In this document: positions 7,823 through 17,322 of the stretch, one piece after another
How positions within the stretch are numbered: the stretch's first letter is position 1
How the letters are laid out: the number at the start of each line of letters is the position of its first letter
Source: Aliivibrio sp. 1S175
Lineage (GTDB): Bacteria > Pseudomonadota > Gammaproteobacteria > Enterobacterales > Vibrionaceae
Reading direction: 5' to 3'
NCBI RefSeq assembly: GCF_001690985.1
Contig: NZ_MAJS01000015.1
Location: forward strand, 33,518-97,517
Length of the DNA: 64,000 bases
Program-made: the position numbers and the translations under genes
The notes under the pieces: model-generated
What the model was told of the DNA's origin: nothing
Database searches by the model: none
What the model saw: the letters and a program-made list of their open reading frames with translations, nothing else

Positions 7823-9253
7823 TTTTTTATAAGGTTGAGTGACGACGATTTTTACTTTTTGATCTTGTTGTAATGGCGCATTTCCTTTTAAACCATTCCA
7901 TACCGCAACCCCTTCAGCCGATAACTGGGAGTCATTACGTTTGGTTAATGTATTTAAGTTCTCACCATTACGAGCGGTTACAACCCTTATTTCTTGCTGA
8001 GTGATAGTCGCAATTTGCTGGTTGGTTATCGGTTGCAGTGATGTCGCAGATGACGTTATTTCATCTTTATTGTTATCAGTACTTAACGTTAAAACCTGAT
8101 AAGTCATGTCATTAAAATCTAACCAATATTGATTGATAAATGCCTTTTTATCCGCACTATCATCAACCAATTGCACGTTATACATGCTTGCTCCCCACGG
8201 TAAATCGATGGTGTTGACTTGAGCTGCGTAATTGTATTTTTGTTCTAAATATTGACTGAATCGATGCGCGGTTTGTTCTGCGGTATATTCTGGCTCAGAA
8301 ACAGAGAGAGCAACGAATCCATCTTGCGTGTCATTAATGGCAGCAACGACTTGAGGTTGGTTAACCGTTTGCCAATCTTTAGGGAAATTAATGGTGAAGC
8401 CCATCGTAGGCTGCAAGAAAAGAGAATCAGTAAATGTACCGTTTTCTGGATTGTTACCAACAACTAACCCATTGAGATAATTAAGAAAGTTAGAGTGAAT
8501 AGGCGGCAATGAAGCGGCAGTTAATATACTAGCAGAGTGATCAACATGGCTTACGCGTTCAGGAGTGTAAGGGTGGCTATCAAAGTAGCTTTTTTCTGTT
8601 TCTTTTTGTGTTTCAAACTCTACCGCGTGATTTAGACGCGTTAAAATTACGCCCATTGCCATTGGGTCATAACCCGCCTTTGCGGCTAATGCGACACCGA
8701 GATCATCAGATTCTGTTTCGTGAGAACGGCTGTAATTCGCCATTAAAAGGCTACTACTAAAAGCGAAGGGAGTATTAATTAAATTGCCTAAATCTTCATT
8801 GATGACACTTCCGACAATGTTGCCGGGCAATTGGGTTATCCCAGGCAGAATGCTGCGTTTCATTTGCTGTATTGAATGCCTTTCCGTTACATGAATAATT
8901 TCATGGGCTAATACGCAAGCGAGTTCATCTTCGCTGTTCATCAGATTTAATAAGCCACGAGAGATATAAATATATCCTCCTGGCAGTGCGAATGCATTGG
9001 GTACAGGATCATCAACGACTTCAAATTTAAAATCAAATTGAGGAGAGTCAAGATTAGAAACTAAACGAGCCCCGACTTGTTTTACGTATTGATCGAGTGA
9101 TTCATTGTTGTATAACCCCATTTGTTGCTCAATAACCAGTGAGTTTTTTTCACCGACCGATTTGTCGTAATTTGGGCTTACTGAACAACCAGAAAGAGAG
9201 AACGCGAGTAGTGCAGAAGCACTTATTTTAAGTAGGGCGTGTGTCTTATTCAT
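7820..9253 (-). CDS. M48 family metalloprotease, lipoprotein with C-terminal LysM-like region
   Basis: 477 residues from ATG 9253, chosen over the upstream GTG at 9259 because AAGGAG sits five bases before it. The lipobox LSGC gives Cys23 as the lipidation site. The zinc motif HEIIH lies at 117-121, with the third-ligand region ETESDDLG downstream, as in Loip/BepA-type M48 proteases. Residues from about 235 on form an extra domain that ends in a segment with LysM-like spacing (NGENLNTLTKR ... VWNGLKGN ... QKVKIVV), suggesting peptidoglycan contact. It is probably an envelope quality-control protease. The C-terminal codons abut the repeat element at 7658-7822. Confidence 0.85.
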   Translation of the reverse strand: MNKTHALLKISASALLAFSLSGCSVSPNYDKSVGEKNSLVIEQQMGLYNNESLDQYVKQVGARLVSNLDSPQFDFKFEVVDDPVPNAFALPGGYIYISRGLLNLMNSEDELACVLAHEIIHVTERHSIQQMKRSILPGITQLPGNIVGSVINEDLGNLINTPFAFSSSLLMANYSRSHETESDDLGVALAAKAGYDPMAMGVILTRLNHAVEFETQKETEKSYFDSHPYTPERVSHVDHSASILTAASLPPIHSNFLNYLNGLVVGNNPENGTFTDSLFLQPTMGFTINFPKDWQTVNQPQVVAAINDTQDGFVALSVSEPEYTAEQTAHRFSQYLEQKYNYAAQVNTIDLPWGASMYNVQLVDDSADKKAFINQYWLDFNDMTYQVLTLSTDNNKDEITSSATSLQPITNQQIATITQQEIRVVTARNGENLNTLTKRNDSQLSAEGVAVWNGLKGNAPLQQDQKVKIVVTQPYKK

Positions 9254-9380
9254 CAGCACTCCTTTGTTGAGAATAATTAGAAACGATTTTTTTAACGTAG
9301 CAAGATATTGATATTTTGTATTGGGAAGAGGCGAATAAGCTCCTTTGAATGAATCAAGGGAGCTTGAAATACATTAATGG

Positions 9381-9695
9381 TTAAGCCCACTCAATATCTT
9401 CATCTGCGTGCTTTTGGCACTCTTCTTTTACCATTTCGATAAATTCCATGCCTGTTTTAGAGCATGTCCATTTCTCATCAGTATAAGCGAAGTGGAAGCC
9501 GCCAGATTTTGACGCTAACCAGATCTCGTGCATTGGTTCTTGTTTGTTGATCACGACTTGGCTGCGGTTTTCAAATTCTAGTGTTAAAACGTTACCCGTG
9601 ATTACTGGCTCAATATCGGCACCAGATTCATCAATCATATCTTCGATTAATTGCAGTTTTGCATCGACTAACTCGTGAAATTCAGTGTTATTCAT
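9381..9695 (-). CDS. cyaY: Frataxin homologue, iron-sulfur assembly iron regulator
   Basis: 104 residues from ATG 9695 (GGATAA ribosome site), giving MNNTEFHELVDAKL; the open frame continues upstream but that part is hydrophobic and not CyaY-like. The acidic first helix with D/E residues, the beta-sheet core with SQVVINKQEP, IWLASKSGGFHFAY and the tail are typical of bacterial frataxin. It binds iron and modulates IscS in Fe-S cluster assembly. Divergent from lptM-lysA, the usual gammaproteobacterial arrangement. Confidence 0.93.
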   Translation of the reverse strand: MNNTEFHELVDAKLQLIEDMIDESGADIEPVITGNVLTLEFENRSQVVINKQEPMHEIWLASKSGGFHFAYTDEKWTCSKTGMEFIEMVKEECQKHADEDIEWA

Positions 9696-9776
9696 CTTAT
9701 TTATCCTATTGCTTTTCTTGGCTGTGGTGCGATTATAGAGAGCATAACCAGATATTAACACTAATGGTAAAATCTT

Positions 9777-9896
9777 ATGCAAAAAAGAGTGATGGCGTTA
9801 ATGCTATTGAGTGCCTTAACACTGGCAGGTTGTGGTCAAACGGGTTCGTTGTACATGCCTGCAGATGACGCACCAAAAACAGAAGTAGCAGAATAA
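9777..9896 (+). CDS. lptM: Small lipoprotein LptM (YifL)
   Basis: A 39-residue ORF MQKRVMALMLLSALTLAGCG followed by QTGSLYMPADD and a short acidic tail. The lipobox LAGC puts the lipidated Cys at residue 19, leaving a 21-residue mature lipoprotein with the conserved GQ(T/K)GxLY(L/M)P motif. In E. coli LptM associates with LptD/E and helps LptD disulfide maturation at the outer membrane. It is placed directly before lysA, as in other gammaproteobacteria. Confidence 0.9.
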   Translation: MQKRVMALMLLSALTLAGCGQTGSLYMPADDAPKTEVAE

Positions 9897-9964
9897 TTTA
9901 TTTGTAGTCAGTGTATTTAATAATCACTGACTAATAAGCACTGAACTAGACAAGGAAGACGACA

Positions 9965-11218
9965 TTGGATTATTTCAATTATAAGGATGATGGACAACTT
10001 TGGGCTGAAGAGTTACCGGTTGCACAATTAGCAGAGCAGTATGGCACGCCATTATATGTATATTCTCGCGCGACATTAGAGCGCCACTGGAATGCATTTG
10101 ATAGCTCGGTAGGTGAACAACCTCATCTTGTGTGTTACGCCGTAAAAGCGAACTCAAATATCGGTGTGTTAAATGCACTTGCCCGTTTAGGTTCAGGCTT
10201 TGATATTGTGTCTCAAGGTGAACTTGAGCGTGTTGTAGCCGCTGGTGGCGATCCGACAAAAGTGGTGTTTTCTGGCGTTGGTAAAACGGCTGTGGAAATG
10301 CGTCGTGCATTAGAACTTAATATTAAATGTTTTAATGTTGAGTCGGAACCAGAGCTTGAACGCTTAAATACCGTGGCTGCTGAAATGGGTGTTGTTGCAC
10401 CTATATCATTGCGAATTAATCCTGATGTCGATGCAAAAACACACCCATATATTTCAACGGGTTTGCGTGATAATAAATTTGGTATCGCGTTTGATCGTGC
10501 ACCTGAAGTATACAAATTTGCACAAACCCTATCGAACTTAGATATCCAAGGTATTGATTGTCATATCGGTTCTCAGTTAACGGATATTACGCCATTCATT
10601 GATGCCACTGATCGTCTTCTTGCCTTGATTGATGACTTAAAAGCACAAGGTGTCAATATTCGTCACCTTGATGTGGGTGGTGGTTTAGGAGTGGTTTATC
10701 GTGATGAATTACCACCGCAACCATCAGAATACGCAACGGCGTTATTAAGTCGTTTAGTGGGTCGTGAAGATCTTGAATTGATTTTTGAACCGGGTCGTGC
10801 AATTGCAGCAAATGCCGGTATCTTGGTCACTAAAGTTGAATTCTTGAAGCACACAGAGCATAAAAACTTTGCCATTATTGATGCGGCAATGAATGACTTG
10901 ATGCGTCCTGCATTATATCAAGCGTGGCAAGATATCGTGCCAGTGGCACCTCGTGAAGGTGAAGCGCAAAGCTATGATTTAGTTGGGCCTATTTGCGAAA
11001 CCGGTGACTTCTTAGGTAAAGATCGTGATCTAGTTCTCGAAGCTGATGACTTGCTTGCAGTTCGTTCATCTGGAGCCTATGGTTTTGTTATGTCATCAAA
11101 CTATAATACGCGCACTCGCGCAGCAGAAATAATGGTCGATGGGGACCAAGTTCATCTTGTTCGTAAACGAGAAGAGTTAAGTTCTTTATGGGAACTAGAA
11201 TCCATCTTACCAAACTAA
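9965..11218 (+). CDS. lysA: Diaminopimelate decarboxylase
   Basis: 417 residues starting at TTG 9965 (MDYFNYKDD), with AAGGA nine bases upstream; no ATG fits. PLP-dependent fold III enzyme making lysine from meso-DAP. PLP lysine in CYAVKANSN (Lys61), HIGSQL, GGGLGV, EPGRAI (phosphate/PLP contacts) and CETGDFLGKDR (the other subunit's active site Cys) are all present. It works directly downstream of dapF's product, encoded next. Confidence 0.96.
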   Translation: MDYFNYKDDGQLWAEELPVAQLAEQYGTPLYVYSRATLERHWNAFDSSVGEQPHLVCYAVKANSNIGVLNALARLGSGFDIVSQGELERVVAAGGDPTKVVFSGVGKTAVEMRRALELNIKCFNVESEPELERLNTVAAEMGVVAPISLRINPDVDAKTHPYISTGLRDNKFGIAFDRAPEVYKFAQTLSNLDIQGIDCHIGSQLTDITPFIDATDRLLALIDDLKAQGVNIRHLDVGGGLGVVYRDELPPQPSEYATALLSRLVGREDLELIFEPGRAIAANAGILVTKVEFLKHTEHKNFAIIDAAMNDLMRPALYQAWQDIVPVAPREGEAQSYDLVGPICETGDFLGKDRDLVLEADDLLAVRSSGAYGFVMSSNYNTRTRAAEIMVDGDQVHLVRKREELSSLWELESILPN

Positions 11219-11226
11219 CTTAAATT

Positions 11227-11260
11227 AAAGAGCAAGCAGCTTAACGTTACTTGCTCTTTT
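11227..11260 (+). terminator. Hairpin between lysA and dapF
   Basis: AAAGAGCAAG / CTTGCTCTTT with a 13-base loop and a short T-run. It may partly end lysA transcripts while some reading continues into dapF. Confidence 0.7.
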
Positions 11261-11296
11261 GGTATTCAACCTAAAATATAAAAAAGAAGAACAACT

Positions 11297-12127
11297 ATGC
11301 ACTTTCATTTTTCTAAAATGCACGGGCTTGGCAATGACTTTATGGTGGTTGACTGCTTAACTCAAAATATTTTCTTTTCACCAGATTTAATTCGTCGCCT
11401 AGCGGATCGTAATCGTGGTATTGGTTTTGATCAGCTATTGGTGGTTGAAGCTCCCTATGATCCTGAAACTGATTTTCACTACCGTATTTTTAACTCTGAT
11501 GGCACAGAAGTAGAGCAATGTGGTAATGGCGCTCGCTGTTTTGCACGTTTCGTTAGAATGAAAGGTCTAACCAATAAAATAAGTATTCTAGTCAGTACTA
11601 AAAAAGGCAAAATGACCTTAAAAGTGGAAGATGACGATCAAATTACAGTGAACATGGGTGAACCTGTATTTGAACCAAATAAAATTCCATTTAAAGCAAC
11701 ACAAGCTGAGAAAACGTATTTACTACGTGCCGATGATAAAACACTGTTTTGTGGTGTCGTTAGTATGGGCAACCCACATTGTGTCACTGTCGTGGATGAT
11801 GTTGATAATTATGACGTTGATAAATACGGCCCGTTAGTGGAAGGTCATGAGCGTTTTCCTGAGCGTGTGAATGCTGGCTTTATGGAAATCGTGTCACCAA
11901 ATGAAGTGAAATTACGTGTTTATGAACGCGGCGCTGGTGAAACTCAAGCGTGTGGAAGTGGCGCGTGTGGTGCGGTTGCTGTCGGTATCATGCAAGAACT
12001 ATTAGGGGAAGACGTTAAGGTATCTTTACCTGGTGGTTATTTACAAATTTCATGGAAAGGCCCAGGTTACCCATTGTTTATGACCGGTCCCGCAACACAT
12101 GTTTATGATGGTCAATTATCTATATGA
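11297..12127 (+). CDS. dapF: Diaminopimelate epimerase
   Basis: 276 residues, normal length. PLP-independent racemase that converts LL-DAP to meso-DAP for lysine and peptidoglycan. The two catalytic cysteines are visible: Cys75 in EQCGNGARC and Cys219 in [11 protein letters not shown]. The N-terminus [16 protein letters not shown] is conserved. It overlaps the DUF484 gene by 4 bp (ATGA), indicating translational coupling. Confidence 0.96.
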   Translation: MHFHFSKMHGLGNDFMVVDCLTQNIFFSPDLIRRLADRNRGIGFDQLLVVEAPYDPETDFHYRIFNSDGTEVEQCGNGARCFARFVRMKGLTNKISILVSTKKGKMTLKVEDDDQITVNMGEPVFEPNKIPFKATQAEKTYLLRADDKTLFCGVVSMGNPHCVTVVDDVDNYDVDKYGPLVEGHERFPERVNAGFMEIVSPNEVKLRVYERGAGETQACGSGACGAVAVGIMQELLGEDVKVSLPGGYLQISWKGPGYPLFMTGPATHVYDGQLSI

Positions 12128-12825
12128 ATGGCGTAACACCAATCGAGCCGCAATCCACTCAGCTAACTGAAGATATTGTGGCTCAATTTTTGATGGACCA
12201 TCCTGATTTTTTTCAGCAGCATCCAGAATTACTTGGACGAATAAAAGTAGACACGCCTGAACGAGGCGTGGTTTCTTTGGTTGAAGTGCAAGTCAGTAAA
12301 TTACGTGAGCGCATTGGTGATTTAGAAGAAGAAATTACTCAGCTCATGTCGCTTGCAGCAAAGAATGATCGTTTATTTCATGATTTTTCAAATGTACAAA
12401 AACAACTGTTGGCTTGCGAGGGGTTTTCTCAAGCGGCAAAAATCATTGAACAAAAAGCACTGTCTCTTAATTTAACTGCGCACATTAAAATTATTGATCA
12501 CTCTCACCCTAAATATAATATTAATAAAATCGCACTCGATAATTTCACCAAAAAGTTTTTGAATGGGCATTCCGCCTATTTAGGACGCTTGCGTCAAGCT
12601 GAGCGTGATAACTTATTGGCCTATGATGGGCTAAACCAATCAAGTACCCAATTGGGTTCATTTGCTATTCTTCCATTAGGGCAATCTAAGCCTGTTGGGA
12701 TCATGGCATTTGCTAGTCGTGATGGCGGGCACTTTGAACCGAATATGGATACGCTATTTTTAGAACAGCTGGTTAGTGTGTTCCATTATTTATTAATGCA
12801 ATGGTCGAAAACTTCTCATGAGTGA
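12124..12825 (+). CDS. yigA: DUF484 family protein (GAF-like)
   Basis: 233 residues. The family always lies between dapF and xerC in gammaproteobacteria. An N-terminal segment [16 protein letters not shown] is the DUF484 hallmark, then a coiled coil around residues 55-100 and a C-terminal GAF-like domain. No enzymatic residues are evident; the biochemical role is not known. Overlaps xerC by 8 bp. Confidence 0.88.
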   Translation: MNGVTPIEPQSTQLTEDIVAQFLMDHPDFFQQHPELLGRIKVDTPERGVVSLVEVQVSKLRERIGDLEEEITQLMSLAAKNDRLFHDFSNVQKQLLACEGFSQAAKIIEQKALSLNLTAHIKIIDHSHPKYNINKIALDNFTKKFLNGHSAYLGRLRQAERDNLLAYDGLNQSSTQLGSFAILPLGQSKPVGIMAFASRDGGHFEPNMDTLFLEQLVSVFHYLLMQWSKTSHE

Positions 12826-13729
12826 TGCACTTCCACTTCAATATTCAAAACACCTTGATGCTTTTTATGAATTCTTACGTAATGAAAAAGGCTTAAGTAT
12901 TTATACTCAGCGTAGCTATAAGCGCCAACTCACTACCATCGCAGAGCAATTAGTCGAACTTGGTGTGGAGTCTTGGCAAGATGTTGATGCGGGCTGGGTT
13001 CGCCAAATTACCAGTAAAGGGATGCGCTCAGGGTTAAAAGCGAGCAGTCTATCGACTCGATTATCTTCATTACGCAGTTTTTTTGATTTTCTTGTATTCC
13101 GTAACGTATTAACGGCAAATCCTGCTAAAGGGGTATCTGCGCCTCGTAAATCTCGTCCATTACCGAAAAATATTGATGTGGATGAAATGGGGCAATTACT
13201 AGAAGTAAATGGAGATGACCCATTATCAATTCGAGACCGAGCGATGATGGAGTTGATGTATGGTGCAGGTTTACGTTTGGCTGAACTCGTCGGGATTGAC
13301 GTTCGTGATATTCAATTACGTCAAGGCGAACTGCGCGTCATCGGTAAAGGGGATAAAGAGCGTAAAGTTCCGTTTTCTGGTCAGGCGAAAGAGTGGTTAG
13401 GTCATTGGCTACAAGTACGAAACCAATTGGCAAAACCGGAAGAAAAAGGGTTATTTGTCTCTAAATTGGGCGTTCGTATTTCGCATCGAAATGTGCAAAA
13501 ACGAATGGCGGAATGGGGAATGAAGCAAGGGGTAAATAGTCATATTAGCCCGCATAAATTGCGTCACTCTTTTGCTACACACATGCTTGAATCGAGTGGT
13601 AATTTACGTGCAGTACAAGAGTTACTGGGCCATCAAAATATTTCTACGACTCAAATATACACCCATTTAGATTTTCAACATCTTGCTCAAGCGTATGACA
13701 AAGCCCACCCAAGGGCGAAGAAAAAATAA
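12818..13729 (+). CDS. xerC: Tyrosine recombinase XerC
   Basis: 303 residues. With XerD it resolves chromosome dimers at dif during division. N-terminal SAM-like core-binding domain to about residue 100; catalytic residues Arg153 (GAGLRLAEL), Lys177, HKLRH (His246, Arg249), His272 (LGHQNIS) and nucleophile Tyr281 (TTQIYTH) are all present. It is last in the operon: a strong terminator follows, whereas many relatives carry the HAD phosphatase yigB next. Confidence 0.95.
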   Translation: MSDALPLQYSKHLDAFYEFLRNEKGLSIYTQRSYKRQLTTIAEQLVELGVESWQDVDAGWVRQITSKGMRSGLKASSLSTRLSSLRSFFDFLVFRNVLTANPAKGVSAPRKSRPLPKNIDVDEMGQLLEVNGDDPLSIRDRAMMELMYGAGLRLAELVGIDVRDIQLRQGELRVIGKGDKERKVPFSGQAKEWLGHWLQVRNQLAKPEEKGLFVSKLGVRISHRNVQKRMAEWGMKQGVNSHISPHKLRHSFATHMLESSGNLRAVQELLGHQNISTTQIYTHLDFQHLAQAYDKAHPRAKKK

Positions 13730-13751
13730 CAAAGTGACCGGATGAAAATAG

Positions 13752-13790
13752 AAAAAGCCAGATGAGTATAACTACGCATCTGGCTTTTTT
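13752..13790 (+). terminator. Terminator of the lysA-xerC operon
   Basis: AAAAAGCCAGATG pairs with CATCTGGCTTTTT followed by T-run. Confidence 0.87.
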
Positions 13791-13875
13791 ATGTTCGCTA
13801 CTTTTTTATATTAACTGTTTGTTTTTAAACAGTAGTTAACCATTTGGCCTATAATGGGCCAATCAGTCAATAAGC

Positions 13876-14673
13876 TTATTTTAGCAGTAAGTTTTCTAAG
13901 TAATGAGCAACGGCTTCGTCGACAGATGAGCCGATAACTTCATTATTTGGCAGGGCTTTTTTTACTTTCTCATGCGATGTGCCCATCACGATCCCTTTAC
14001 CTGCCATGCTTAACATTTCATAATCATTCATGCCATCACCAAACGCGATGCAGTTTTCTAATGTCTTACCTAATAATTTAGCAACCGCTTCTAACGCTGC
14101 GCCTTTAGATACTTCTGAGGCCATCACTTCTAAACACCAAGGTGTAGAGAATGCCACCATGAGTTGGTCACCAAACTGTGCTTTTAATTGGTCTTCATAT
14201 TGAACTAAATATTCATGTTCAGGCATGGTGATGAATATTTTCGCCATGTTTTCTACTGGCGGATTATTCACATCAAATAAAGTGTAAGTGAACCCATTAT
14301 CATGAAATTCTTTTAGCTTCTCATCTTCTTGGTTTAAGAACCATTTGTCGTCTGAGTACATGTGAATAGACAGCTTTTCATCATGCTTTAACAGGTCGAT
14401 AACTTGAGGAATTAAGGCTTCAGGAACATTCTTGCTATAAATAAGATTGTCATCAATATCATGAACACGAGCACCATTAGAGGTGATCATGTAAGCAGGG
14501 ATACCCACATCATTGCGAATATTGCCCACATCAATGTGGTGGCGACCAGTCGCAAAAATAAAGGTTAATTCTTGTTGGTGCAGTTTATTAAGTGTTTTTT
14601 TAGTGAAATCAGCAATTTTGTGTTCTGGAGTAAGCAGTGTGCCGTCAAGATCAGATGCAACAATAGTAATCAT
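13876..14673 (-). CDS. yigL: HAD-superfamily Cof-type phosphatase (YigL-like)
   Basis: 265 residues. HAD motif I VASDLDGTLL (Asp8, Asp10), motif II TSNG, motif III lysine in the SKGAALE segment and motif IV FGDGMNDYEML mark a type IIB (Cof) sugar/pyridoxal-phosphate phosphatase. E. coli YigL dephosphorylates pyridoxal phosphate and sugar phosphates and neighbours pldB, as here, which supports the symbol; substrate is not proven by sequence. Confidence 0.85.
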   Translation of the reverse strand: MITIVASDLDGTLLTPEHKIADFTKKTLNKLHQQELTFIFATGRHHIDVGNIRNDVGIPAYMITSNGARVHDIDDNLIYSKNVPEALIPQVIDLLKHDEKLSIHMYSDDKWFLNQEDEKLKEFHDNGFTYTLFDVNNPPVENMAKIFITMPEHEYLVQYEDQLKAQFGDQLMVAFSTPWCLEVMASEVSKGAALEAVAKLLGKTLENCIAFGDGMNDYEMLSMAGKGIVMGTSHEKVKKALPNNEVIGSSVDEAVAHYLENLLLK

Positions 14674-14741
14674 AAAGCCTCAGAGGAAAAGAAAAGAATA
14701 GACTCGAAGTCAACTGAGGTCAGTTTACGTGACTTTATAAG

Positions 14742-14786
14742 GAAAAAAGAGGGTAAAGATAATAATATTGACCTTCCTCTTTTTTC
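14742..14786 (-). terminator. pldB terminator
   Basis: GAAAAAAGAGG (14742-14752) and CCTCTTTTTTC (14776-14786) form an 11-bp stem in the pldB-yigL gap, with U-rich sequence on the minus-strand transcript. Confidence 0.6.
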
Positions 14787-14810
14787 TTTAGTGGATCGTC
14801 ACGTTTTTAA

Positions 14811-15785
14811 TTATTTATTATGTTGAGAAAAGAAAGCTAAGATCTCGGTCAGGGCTTGATTTCGACACACGTCGGATTCAAATAGAAGTTCATGCTTTGC
14901 TTCTTTAATAGTGATGAGTTGGCAATTGGCTGCTTTTTTTTGAAAGGCGATGTGCGCATTATTATCGACAATACGATCATTTTCTCCCTGCAATAACAAG
15001 GTTGGGATAACACAAGATGCTGCTTGTTTAATGCATCGCTTTGAGCCTTTTAAGCTTTGGTTTACCCAATGATTACTTGGGCCACCAATTTGAAGTTCAG
15101 GTTTTGAGTCGTATAATTCTCTAAACCACTGGTAACGAACTTCACTGTGAGTCAGCGTGTTATTTAGAAAAGGTTTTGCATGATAAGGTTCTTGGCCCAA
15201 TGCATAGGACGGTTGTGAAGCCCAGCGGCTCAAATAATGGCTAATTGGACCCGCTATTGGTTTTAACCAAGGTTGTATATGAATACCGTGCATTGGTGCG
15301 CTTAATGCGAGTGCTGAATATGGATGTGGATGAGTTTCAACATATTGGGTTGCAATAGCTCCCCCCATAGAGTGGGCGAGTAAATAGCAATCTTGATAAT
15401 GCTCGGGAGTAATTAAGTGCTGAGTTATGTTATTTAGATCGAGAACATAATCATTAAAATCTTCGATATGGCCGATGTCACTATTTGCTGTTAATCGCTC
15501 GGATAAACCTTGCCCACGGTGATCAAAAGAATAAATATCATACCCTTGGCAAAACAGGTCATAAAATAATTCTTGGTATTTATGAACGCTTTCAATACGT
15601 CCATTTACCACCATAATAGCTTTGGTGTTTGTAGGGCTGGTAAAGCTAATCCAATGAAGAGAGGTCTCTTTTTCTCCTTGAAAGAATCCGTATTGACGTT
15701 TTTCCCAAAAAGGGGTGATGTTGTTTTTTATTGCTTCAAGGTAGTTTGCTTCTTGGGTAAAGATGACTTTTTTCATTAGGCTCAC
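14811..15785 (-). CDS. pldB: Lysophospholipase L2 (alpha/beta hydrolase)
   Basis: 324 residues, family length. Alpha/beta hydrolase with oxyanion region SFDHRGQGLSER, nucleophile elbow AHSMGG (Ser139), a late Asp in QGENDRIV and a His in EAKHELL. Hydrolyses lysophospholipids at the inner membrane. Start could be the first ATG (15785) or the MKKVIF methionine three codons in. Located next to yigL as in enterics. Confidence 0.9.
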   Translation of the reverse strand: MSLMKKVIFTQEANYLEAIKNNITPFWEKRQYGFFQGEKETSLHWISFTSPTNTKAIMVVNGRIESVHKYQELFYDLFCQGYDIYSFDHRGQGLSERLTANSDIGHIEDFNDYVLDLNNITQHLITPEHYQDCYLLAHSMGGAIATQYVETHPHPYSALALSAPMHGIHIQPWLKPIAGPISHYLSRWASQPSYALGQEPYHAKPFLNNTLTHSEVRYQWFRELYDSKPELQIGGPSNHWVNQSLKGSKRCIKQAASCVIPTLLLQGENDRIVDNNAHIAFQKKAANCQLITIKEAKHELLFESDVCRNQALTEILAFFSQHNK

Positions 15786-16021
15786 AGCATGATTATTAAT
15801 ACGGGTTCCATATTATTATAATAACAATAATGAAATGTGTATCATATTTTGGTAAGTTCTTGCACAGTTCTTAAGCAAGCGCATTTTTTTACTCATTTGA
15901 TTAGACTACTATGCTTTTTTAGTAGGTCGGCATTGATTTTAATTACTCAAGATTTGGAGTTATTCGCCGATATGATTGTTTATCATACCTATATATTTTC
16001 ACAGGATACCGTTTTCCAGTT

Positions 16022-17239
16022 ATGTATGCATACGTTGCCCGACAACCGATACTTAATCGAAAAAAACAAACGATAGGGTATGAGTTACTTTTTCGTGATG
16101 GTGAGACTAATGCGTTTCCTGAGATGGAAGCAAATCAGGCCACGTGTCGATTATTAGTTGAAAACTTTATGTCGGCGGGAACTAACCCTGCATTAGAGTC
16201 TCCTCGTAGTTTTATAAATTTTCCTCAAGAATCTTTACTTTCTCTTATTCCAACGGCTTTCCCTAAGCGAAAGATAGTGGTCGAAGTATTAGAAACCTGT
16301 ATTCCTAATGATGAACTTTTTAGTGCAATTAAACATCTTCATCGAATGGGCTACATTATTGCTTTAGATGATTTTAGTTTGGATCCTGAGTGGGACCGAT
16401 TTTTACCGTATTCACACATTGTTAAATTAGACATTATGCAATTAGGCATTGATGTTGCGTGTGATTATGTCAAAAAGAAAAAGAAAGAGGGCTGCAAGCG
16501 CCATTATTTAGCTGAGCGCGTAGAAACTTACAACGAGTTTGAGCAAGCATTTGACGCGGGTTTTCATTTTTATCAAGGTTACTTTTTTAGTAAGCCACAA
16601 ATTATTAAAAATCGAGTCGTGAAACCTGAAGAAGTATTAACGATGCAGTTATTTCAGGAAGTGTGCCGTGAAGAGGTAAATTTCGCTCGGATTGAGCAAT
16701 TAATTGCCCAAGACGTATCCTTGTCTTATCAGCTTCTTAAGTTTGTAAACACAACCTCTGTTCGACTTGAAAAACCAATATCTTCATTCAAACAAGCGTT
16801 AGTTTATTTAGGCGAAGAACAAATTAAACTGTTTGTCACTTTAGTTGCCACTGCACATGCCGCAATTAATAAACCAAAAGAGCTTTATAAGCAGTCTTTA
16901 ATAAAAGGACGCTTTTGTGAATTAATGATTTGCCGTTGTCAAAATGGAACTCCAGGACAACAAGCTTTTATTGTGGGTTTATTTTCCCTACTTGATGCTC
17001 TGCTTGATCGTAAATTAGATGATGTTTTAGAGCAGTTGTCATTAACGGACGAAATTGAACAAGCGATCCTACTTCGTGTGGGTTTACTTGGGTCAATGTT
17101 AGAATTATATGAAAGCATTAAGTCTGGTGACTGGGATCTTATTGATAAAAACAGCCGCTTACTTGGTTTTTCTCCTAAGACGGTAGAAAAAACATATCAA
17201 GAGGCTGAAGCTTGGTATCAAGGCATTTTGATGAAATAG
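16022..17239 (+). CDS. Degenerate EAL plus HDOD domain signalling protein (CdgJ-like)
   Basis: 405 residues. Residues 1-200 form an EAL-type fold: GYELLFR in place of EAL, FINFPQ, VEVLE, LDDFS (normally DDFG), VKLDI and GFHFYQGYFFSKP. Residues about 205-400 form an HDOD (modified HD-GYP) domain, with ARIEQLIAQDVSLSYQLLKF. Several metal/substrate residues are altered, so c-di-GMP hydrolysis is doubtful; members such as V. cholerae CdgJ affect motility and biofilm without clear enzymatic activity. Single gene, no strong ribosome site before ATG 16022, and a terminator behind it. Confidence 0.85.
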   Translation: MYAYVARQPILNRKKQTIGYELLFRDGETNAFPEMEANQATCRLLVENFMSAGTNPALESPRSFINFPQESLLSLIPTAFPKRKIVVEVLETCIPNDELFSAIKHLHRMGYIIALDDFSLDPEWDRFLPYSHIVKLDIMQLGIDVACDYVKKKKKEGCKRHYLAERVETYNEFEQAFDAGFHFYQGYFFSKPQIIKNRVVKPEEVLTMQLFQEVCREEVNFARIEQLIAQDVSLSYQLLKFVNTTSVRLEKPISSFKQALVYLGEEQIKLFVTLVATAHAAINKPKELYKQSLIKGRFCELMICRCQNGTPGQQAFIVGLFSLLDALLDRKLDDVLEQLSLTDEIEQAILLRVGLLGSMLELYESIKSGDWDLIDKNSRLLGFSPKTVEKTYQEAEAWYQGILMK

Positions 17240-17262
17240 AATGATTATTTCTTATAAAATAT

Positions 17263-17301
17263 AAAAGCCCCATCAACAGCGATCTGTTGATGGGGCTTTT
17301 T
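17263..17301. terminator. Bidirectional terminator between the EAL-HDOD and AsmA-family genes
   Basis: A perfect 16-bp stem (AAGCCCCATCAACAG / CTGTTGATGGGGCTT) with a CGAT loop, A-run before and T-run after. Confidence 0.9.
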
Positions 17302-17322
17302 GTTTGATGTCAGTAATAACTA

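Noticed and set aside
13815..13832. An SOS box (CTGTTTGTTTTTAAACAG)
   Set aside because: The CTGT and ACAG halves are 10 bp apart instead of 8, and it lies in a gap between convergent genes.
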